Positions 60,368-64,000 of a stretch of DNA of 64,000 nt are shown in pieces. The DNA lies in the NCBI RefSeq assembly GCF_036408855.1, contig NZ_JAZGJQ010000011.1, positions 1-64,000 of the forward strand, in the 5' to 3' direction. The translations under genes and the position numbers were made by a program. Source of the DNA: Olsenella_K absiana. Lineage in GTDB: Bacteria > Actinomycetota > Coriobacteriia > Coriobacteriales > Atopobiaceae. Numbering within the stretch: the stretch's first letter is position 1; every line of letters starts with the position of its first letter. Below the pieces are notes generated by a model, which saw only the letters and a list, made by a program, of their open reading frames with translations, made no database searches and had not been told where the DNA came from.

Positions 60368-61888
60368 ATGCCAAGGAGCGGACGGCCCGGGCACGCGAGC
60401 CCGGGCGAAAGGCACGCCGACGCTAGGAGCGCCAGGGCGCGCGAGAACGACGGTCGCCCCTCCGCCGCCGCCGGCCCCGTGAGGGGCGGCCGCGGCGCGA
60501 GGGGCGACCACTTCAGCAGGAGGCCGAGAAGGACGCCCGCCTGGGTGCCCGTCCTCTGCGTGGTGGCCCTCCTCGTCGCCGTCGCGACGGGTGCCTTCGC
60601 GCTCGTCGAGGACGGCACGGTCGCGTTGCCGTGGGCCTCCGGGGGCGTGGACGCCGCCGCGGGCGCGGGTGCCGCGGCCGGTGCGGGCTCCGCCGCGGGC
60701 GCGGGCTCCACCGCCGGTGCGGGCCCCGCGGCCACCCCCGACGCGCCCCAGGCCGAGCCGACCAAGGTCAGACTGGTCATGGCCGGCGACATCCTGAAGC
60801 ACATGCTCCTCGTCCAGAGCGGCGCCAAGGCCGACGGTACGTACGACTTCGACCACGTCTACGCGCACGTGACCGACGAGCTCGCCGGCTTCGACCTGCG
60901 CGTGGTGAACCAGGAGACCCCGGCGGCAGGCACCTCGCTCGGCCTCTCCGGCTACCCCAGCTTCAACGGGCCGCTCGAGTTCAACGACGCCACGGCCAAG
61001 GCCGGCTTCAACGTGGTGCTCAAGGCGACCAACCACGCCATGGACGCGGGCTACGACGGCATCCACAGCGAGCTGGCGTACTGGCGGGAGAAGTACCCTG
61101 CCGTCCGGACGCTCGGCGTCGTCGACCGAGAGACGGACGATTCGACCTCCCCGTACGAGCCCTACGTCTACGAGAAGGACGGGCTCAAGGTGGGCCTCCT
61201 CAACTTCACCTACGACCTCAACGGCTACCCCGACCCCAAAGACGCCGTGGCCCTTCTCGACTGGGGACACGAGAACGAGGTGCGCGCCGCCATCCGCAAG
61301 GCCAAGCAGGAGGCCGATCTCGTGGTGGTCTTCCCGCACTGGGGGACGGAGTACCAGCTCACCCCCTCCGACGAGCAGGAGTCGTGGGCCAAGGTCTTCG
61401 CCGAGGAGGGCGTGGACCTGGTGGTCGGAGACCACCCGCACGTGATCGAGCCCGTCGAGGTCCTTACGCGCCCGGACGGCAAGGGCATGCTCTGCTACTG
61501 GTCGGTGGGCAACTTCGTCTCGAACCAGAACGACAACCAGAACCTGGTGGGGGGCCTCGCCGAGGTCACCCTCGAGCGGGACGCGGACGGCACCTGCCAC
61601 GTCGGCGACTACGCGTTCGTGCCGGTCGTCTGCCACAAGGGGTCGGGCGCGGACTTCACGACCTACCTGCTGCGCGACTACACCGATGAGCTCGCAGCCA
61701 CCAACGCGAGCGTGTACGCCAACAACTCCTCGTGCACGGTGGAGTGGGTGGACGGCTTCTGCGCACAGGTGCTGGGCAGCGCCTACGACCCGGGCGCGCA
61801 TGAGCTTCGGGGCACGGTCACGGGCGACGGCGGCACCGCCGGCGGGGACGCCGCCTCGGGCGACGGCGGTCTGGCTGACGCGGCGTAG
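60368..61888 (+). CDS. CapA family protein (poly-gamma-glutamate synthesis/PGA_cap), intact site
   Basis: 506 aa. A basic cytoplasmic N-terminus, one membrane helix (about 57-79), an Ala/Gly repeat spacer (GAGAAAGAGSAAGAGSTAGAG), then the CapA domain with LVMAGDIL, VVNQETPA, LKATNHAMDAGYDGI, FPHWGTEYQL, VVGDHPHVIEPVEVL and YWSVGNFVSNQND, all metallophosphoesterase-like ligands being present. The low-complexity C-terminus is Gly/Asp-rich. CapA proteins take part in capsule or peptidoglycan-linked polymer metabolism. It starts behind GGAGG, 51 nt after aspS, and precedes a flippase on the other strand. Confidence 0.9.
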   Translation: MPRSGRPGHASPGERHADARSARARENDGRPSAAAGPVRGGRGARGDHFSRRPRRTPAWVPVLCVVALLVAVATGAFALVEDGTVALPWASGGVDAAAGAGAAAGAGSAAGAGSTAGAGPAATPDAPQAEPTKVRLVMAGDILKHMLLVQSGAKADGTYDFDHVYAHVTDELAGFDLRVVNQETPAAGTSLGLSGYPSFNGPLEFNDATAKAGFNVVLKATNHAMDAGYDGIHSELAYWREKYPAVRTLGVVDRETDDSTSPYEPYVYEKDGLKVGLLNFTYDLNGYPDPKDAVALLDWGHENEVRAAIRKAKQEADLVVVFPHWGTEYQLTPSDEQESWAKVFAEEGVDLVVGDHPHVIEPVEVLTRPDGKGMLCYWSVGNFVSNQNDNQNLVGGLAEVTLERDADGTCHVGDYAFVPVVCHKGSGADFTTYLLRDYTDELAATNASVYANNSSCTVEWVDGFCAQVLGSAYDPGAHELRGTVTGDGGTAGGDAASGDGGLADAA

Positions 61889-61914
61889 CGCGCCCACAGC
61901 CGGCGGCCCCGCAC

Positions 61915-63360
61915 CTAGCGCGACTTCACCCTGATCACCACATAGCGGGCGACGAACAGGCAGAAGAGCACCACGTGCGAGACGAGGTAGGCCCAGACGG
62001 CGCCGTCGAAGCCGAGGGTCCGCACGAGCGCGAAGCTGAGCACCAGCGCCACGCCGAACCCGACGAGGTAGATGAGCGTGGCGGCGCTCTGGTAGCGCAG
62101 GACCGTGAGGATCTGGAAGAGGAAGTCCGCCCCCGCGGCGAGTCCGCCCGCGACCACCATGAGGTAGGACTGCGTGCGGAACCGCTCGAAGTCCGTGGCG
62201 TAGAGCAGCCCGTTGAGCGGCACGCCGATGAGTCCGGTGAAGACGAGCATGACCGCGACGATCACGGCGACGAGGGCCAGCATACCGACGATGACGAGGT
62301 CGAAGCGGGCCCGCCTGCCGCGGTCCGCCCAGATGGTGGAGAGGCGCACGATCTGCGGCTTGTAGACGAGCCCCGCCATCATGAGGATGGAGTTCGAGCA
62401 GAAGTAGATGGCGTTGAAGTAGGTCTGGTTGTCGTAGCTGAGGCTGCCCTCCATCACGAACTTGGGGACGTTGTCGATCAGCGCGTAGAGGAAGACGCCG
62501 GCGAAGGCGGGGAAGCAGTCGACGAAGAGCTCCTTGACCTCGACGAGCTCGGGGGCGCGCGACTTCGGCGTCTCGAAGAGCGTGAGCGGCAGCGTCACCA
62601 CGAAGAAGCTCGCCACCGCGCAGACGGCCATGGCCACGGAGGCCACCTGGAGGCTGCGGGTGACGAAGAGCAGCACGGTGAAGACGACGACCGCGAGCAC
62701 CGAGCGGATGCCCATGGAGATCCCGGCGAGGTAGAGCTTGTCGACCTGCTGCAGGCGCCCCTCGTAGACGTCGGCGAGGGCGTCGACCATGCGGTAGGTG
62801 AAGACGGCGAGGCAGATGGCGTACATGGGTCCCGAGTAGCCGCGCGCGCGGCAGTAGAGGTAACCCACGCCCATCATGAGCGCGCAGGTCACGACGCGCT
62901 GGATCACGTAGGCCGAGAAGGACTCGTTCTCCTCAAGGTCGGAGACCTGGAAGGTGCGCACGCCGTAGTTGCCGATGTACATGAGCATGGTCGCCGTGAC
63001 GAACGCCATGGTGAACATGCCCGCGTCCTCGGCTCCCGCGAGCTGCGTGGCGACGACGGTCAGGAGGGGGAAGAGCACGCCCCAGGCCCCCTGCCCGATT
63101 GTGTTGAGGACGTAGTCCAGGGTGCCCTGGCTGGAGGCGTAGAGCTCGGTTTGCTCGCTGAACGAACGGTCGTAGACCGCCTCGATCAGGCGGTTCCACC
63201 AGTGCTCGGCGAGCTGGCGGGCCCTGTGCTCGTGCCGCTCGGGCCGCACCCCCGCGCCCGCCGCGCCTGCCGCCCCGGCCGTGGTGCCCCAGGGTTCGCC
63301 TGCCCCGCGCACCCCGCCGCGCCCGGCCTCGCGTCCGTCCGCCTTTCTCCGCTTGAGCAT
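61915..63360 (-). CDS. Wzx-like polysaccharide/lipid-linked oligosaccharide flippase
   Basis: 481 aa, about 12-14 membrane helices of the MATE/MVF superfamily (polysaccharide biosynthesis protein). It has a basic, Gly/Ala-rich N-terminus of ~55 aa, then LDYVLNTIGQGAWGVLFPLLT, VSDLEENESFSAYVIQRVVT, YRMVDALADVYEGRLQQ and VPKFVMEGSLSYDNQTYFNA in order. It would flip a surface-glycan lipid intermediate. It ends 27 nt from the convergent CapA gene, consistent with a shared role in the envelope. Confidence 0.85.
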   Translation of the reverse strand: MLKRRKADGREAGRGGVRGAGEPWGTTAGAAGAAGAGVRPERHEHRARQLAEHWWNRLIEAVYDRSFSEQTELYASSQGTLDYVLNTIGQGAWGVLFPLLTVVATQLAGAEDAGMFTMAFVTATMLMYIGNYGVRTFQVSDLEENESFSAYVIQRVVTCALMMGVGYLYCRARGYSGPMYAICLAVFTYRMVDALADVYEGRLQQVDKLYLAGISMGIRSVLAVVVFTVLLFVTRSLQVASVAMAVCAVASFFVVTLPLTLFETPKSRAPELVEVKELFVDCFPAFAGVFLYALIDNVPKFVMEGSLSYDNQTYFNAIYFCSNSILMMAGLVYKPQIVRLSTIWADRGRRARFDLVIVGMLALVAVIVAVMLVFTGLIGVPLNGLLYATDFERFRTQSYLMVVAGGLAAGADFLFQILTVLRYQSAATLIYLVGFGVALVLSFALVRTLGFDGAVWAYLVSHVVLFCLFVARYVVIRVKSR

Positions 63361-63605
63361 GGCCCGACCTCCCTCGCGCCGCGCCCAGGCGCGGCAGGCT
63401 CACTCGCATACGCGACAATTGTAGGGCTCGCCCGCCCCGCCCGCCGCGCGGACCCGCGCGTCCTTCTCGTGTCGGTTGGGTTAAGTGCGTATGTAACGGG
63501 CTTGTATCCGCGTCCGCGCATATATCATGGTTCCGCACACGAGCTCTGCCCACACGGCAGCGCTCACGCTGCTACGTGCCCGGTCACGGGCAGGAGGGGA
63601 TGACC

Positions 63606-64000
63606 ATGCAGCAAGAAATCACGGGCCGCCCGGGCCCCGAGGAGGAGTCCGAGCAGGCGCTCGCGGCTGCCTCGCTCAAGGACCTCAGCATGCCCGACGG
63701 GCTCAAGGCCAACATGGCCCTGTTCCTGCGCCTCGTCCGCAAGGTGCTCGGGGAGTACGACACGGGCCTGCGCAAGTCCTTCGACGTCCTGCTGGCCGAC
63801 ATGCTCGCGGCCAACGACGAGAGCGCCTCGCCGGAGGAGGTCAGGGAGGCCTTCGCCCGCGCCGCCCGCCTCATAGACTCGATGACGCTGCGCGAGTGCC
63901 AGCTCGTGACCAGAGCCTTCACCACCTACTTCCACCTGGCCAACATCGCGGAGGAGGACTACCGAGTCAGCTCGCTGCGCACGCGCGAGCGCCAGGTGGA
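63606..64000 (+). CDS. ppc: phosphoenolpyruvate carboxylase (N-terminal part, runs off window)
   Basis: The visible 131 codons show KANMALFLRLVRKVLGEYD, SPEEVREAFARAARLIDSMT and RECQLVTRAFTTYFHLANIAEEDYRV, matching the N-terminus of PEP carboxylase, which makes oxaloacetate from PEP and bicarbonate. The ATG at 63606 is preferred over that at 63600 because AGGAGG (63592-63597) is then 8 nt away. The catalytic His and Lys lie beyond the window, so the assignment rests on the N-terminal homology. Confidence 0.85.
   Translation, partial: MQQEITGRPGPEEESEQALAAASLKDLSMPDGLKANMALFLRLVRKVLGEYDTGLRKSFDVLLADMLAANDESASPEEVREAFARAARLIDSMTLRECQLVTRAFTTYFHLANIAEEDYRVSSLRTRERQV

Noticed and set aside
58484..61897. 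1137-codon open frame on the minus strand
   Set aside because: Antisense shadow of aspS and the CapA gene, with no recognisable domain.

Overview
The window is about 70% GC and carries densely packed genes, short operons with 4-nt start/stop overlaps and strong GGAGG-type ribosome binding sites. The gene set points to a Coriobacteriia / Atopobiaceae actinobacterium of the Olsenella type: sortase-assembled pili, monomeric [FeFe]-hydrogenase, split cobalamin methionine synthase, PiT+DUF47 phosphate uptake, a DUF4143 ATPase and PEP carboxylase. That placement is an inference from gene content; no rRNA or other marker fixes the species.

Layout. 1-5.6 kb: tRNA-Thr(CGT) with promoter and terminator; a 121-bp near-palindrome; a 3'-truncated mannose-6-phosphate-isomerase-like gene run into by a convergent threonine aldolase; a Cof-type HAD phosphatase; and a DUF4143 ATPase preceded by five 22-bp iterons. 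5.6-16.8 kb: MFS exporter; MarR regulator with three operator copies and a heterodimeric ABC exporter; an operon of an unknown 522-aa protein, ApbE flavinyltransferase and a NusG-domain-II protein; a third ABC exporter. 16.8-21 kb: minus-strand methionine operon metF - activation-domain protein - metH. 21.2-28.6 kb: two-component system and small alarmone synthetase, PatB-type C-S lyase, PHP phosphatase, glutaredoxin-like protein and an XRE-aminotransferase fusion with its own operator array.

28.7-38.5 kb: the most distinctive region, a pilus operon under a c-di-GMP-I riboswitch: von Willebrand-type tip adhesin, backbone pilin, class C sortase, minor pilin and a second sortase-fold protein that lacks the catalytic His and Arg. 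38.8-47.4 kb: PiT phosphate permease with DUF47 partner, IlvE, GntR regulator, HisS and a NhaC antiporter. The long non-coding gaps here hold three ~200-bp MITE-like units with 46-bp inverted ends and several tandem repeats. A 12-copy 9-bp VNTR and paired palindromes separate nhaC from a LysR gene. 47.4-64 kb: LysR, RluA-type pseudouridine synthase, [FeFe]-hydrogenase, a DUF6020 membrane protein with a HAD phosphatase, two CapA-like proteins (one intact, one stripped of its active site), a long-tailed efflux adaptor, AspS, a Wzx-like flippase and the start of PEP carboxylase.

Across the whole window the 9-mer GAGAAGGAC (usually inside GCGAGAAGGACGCG) recurs about 25 times on both strands, in several reading frames and in intergenic DNA. 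This suggests a DNA-level signal rather than a protein motif. No transposase, integrase, CRISPR array or rRNA is visible.
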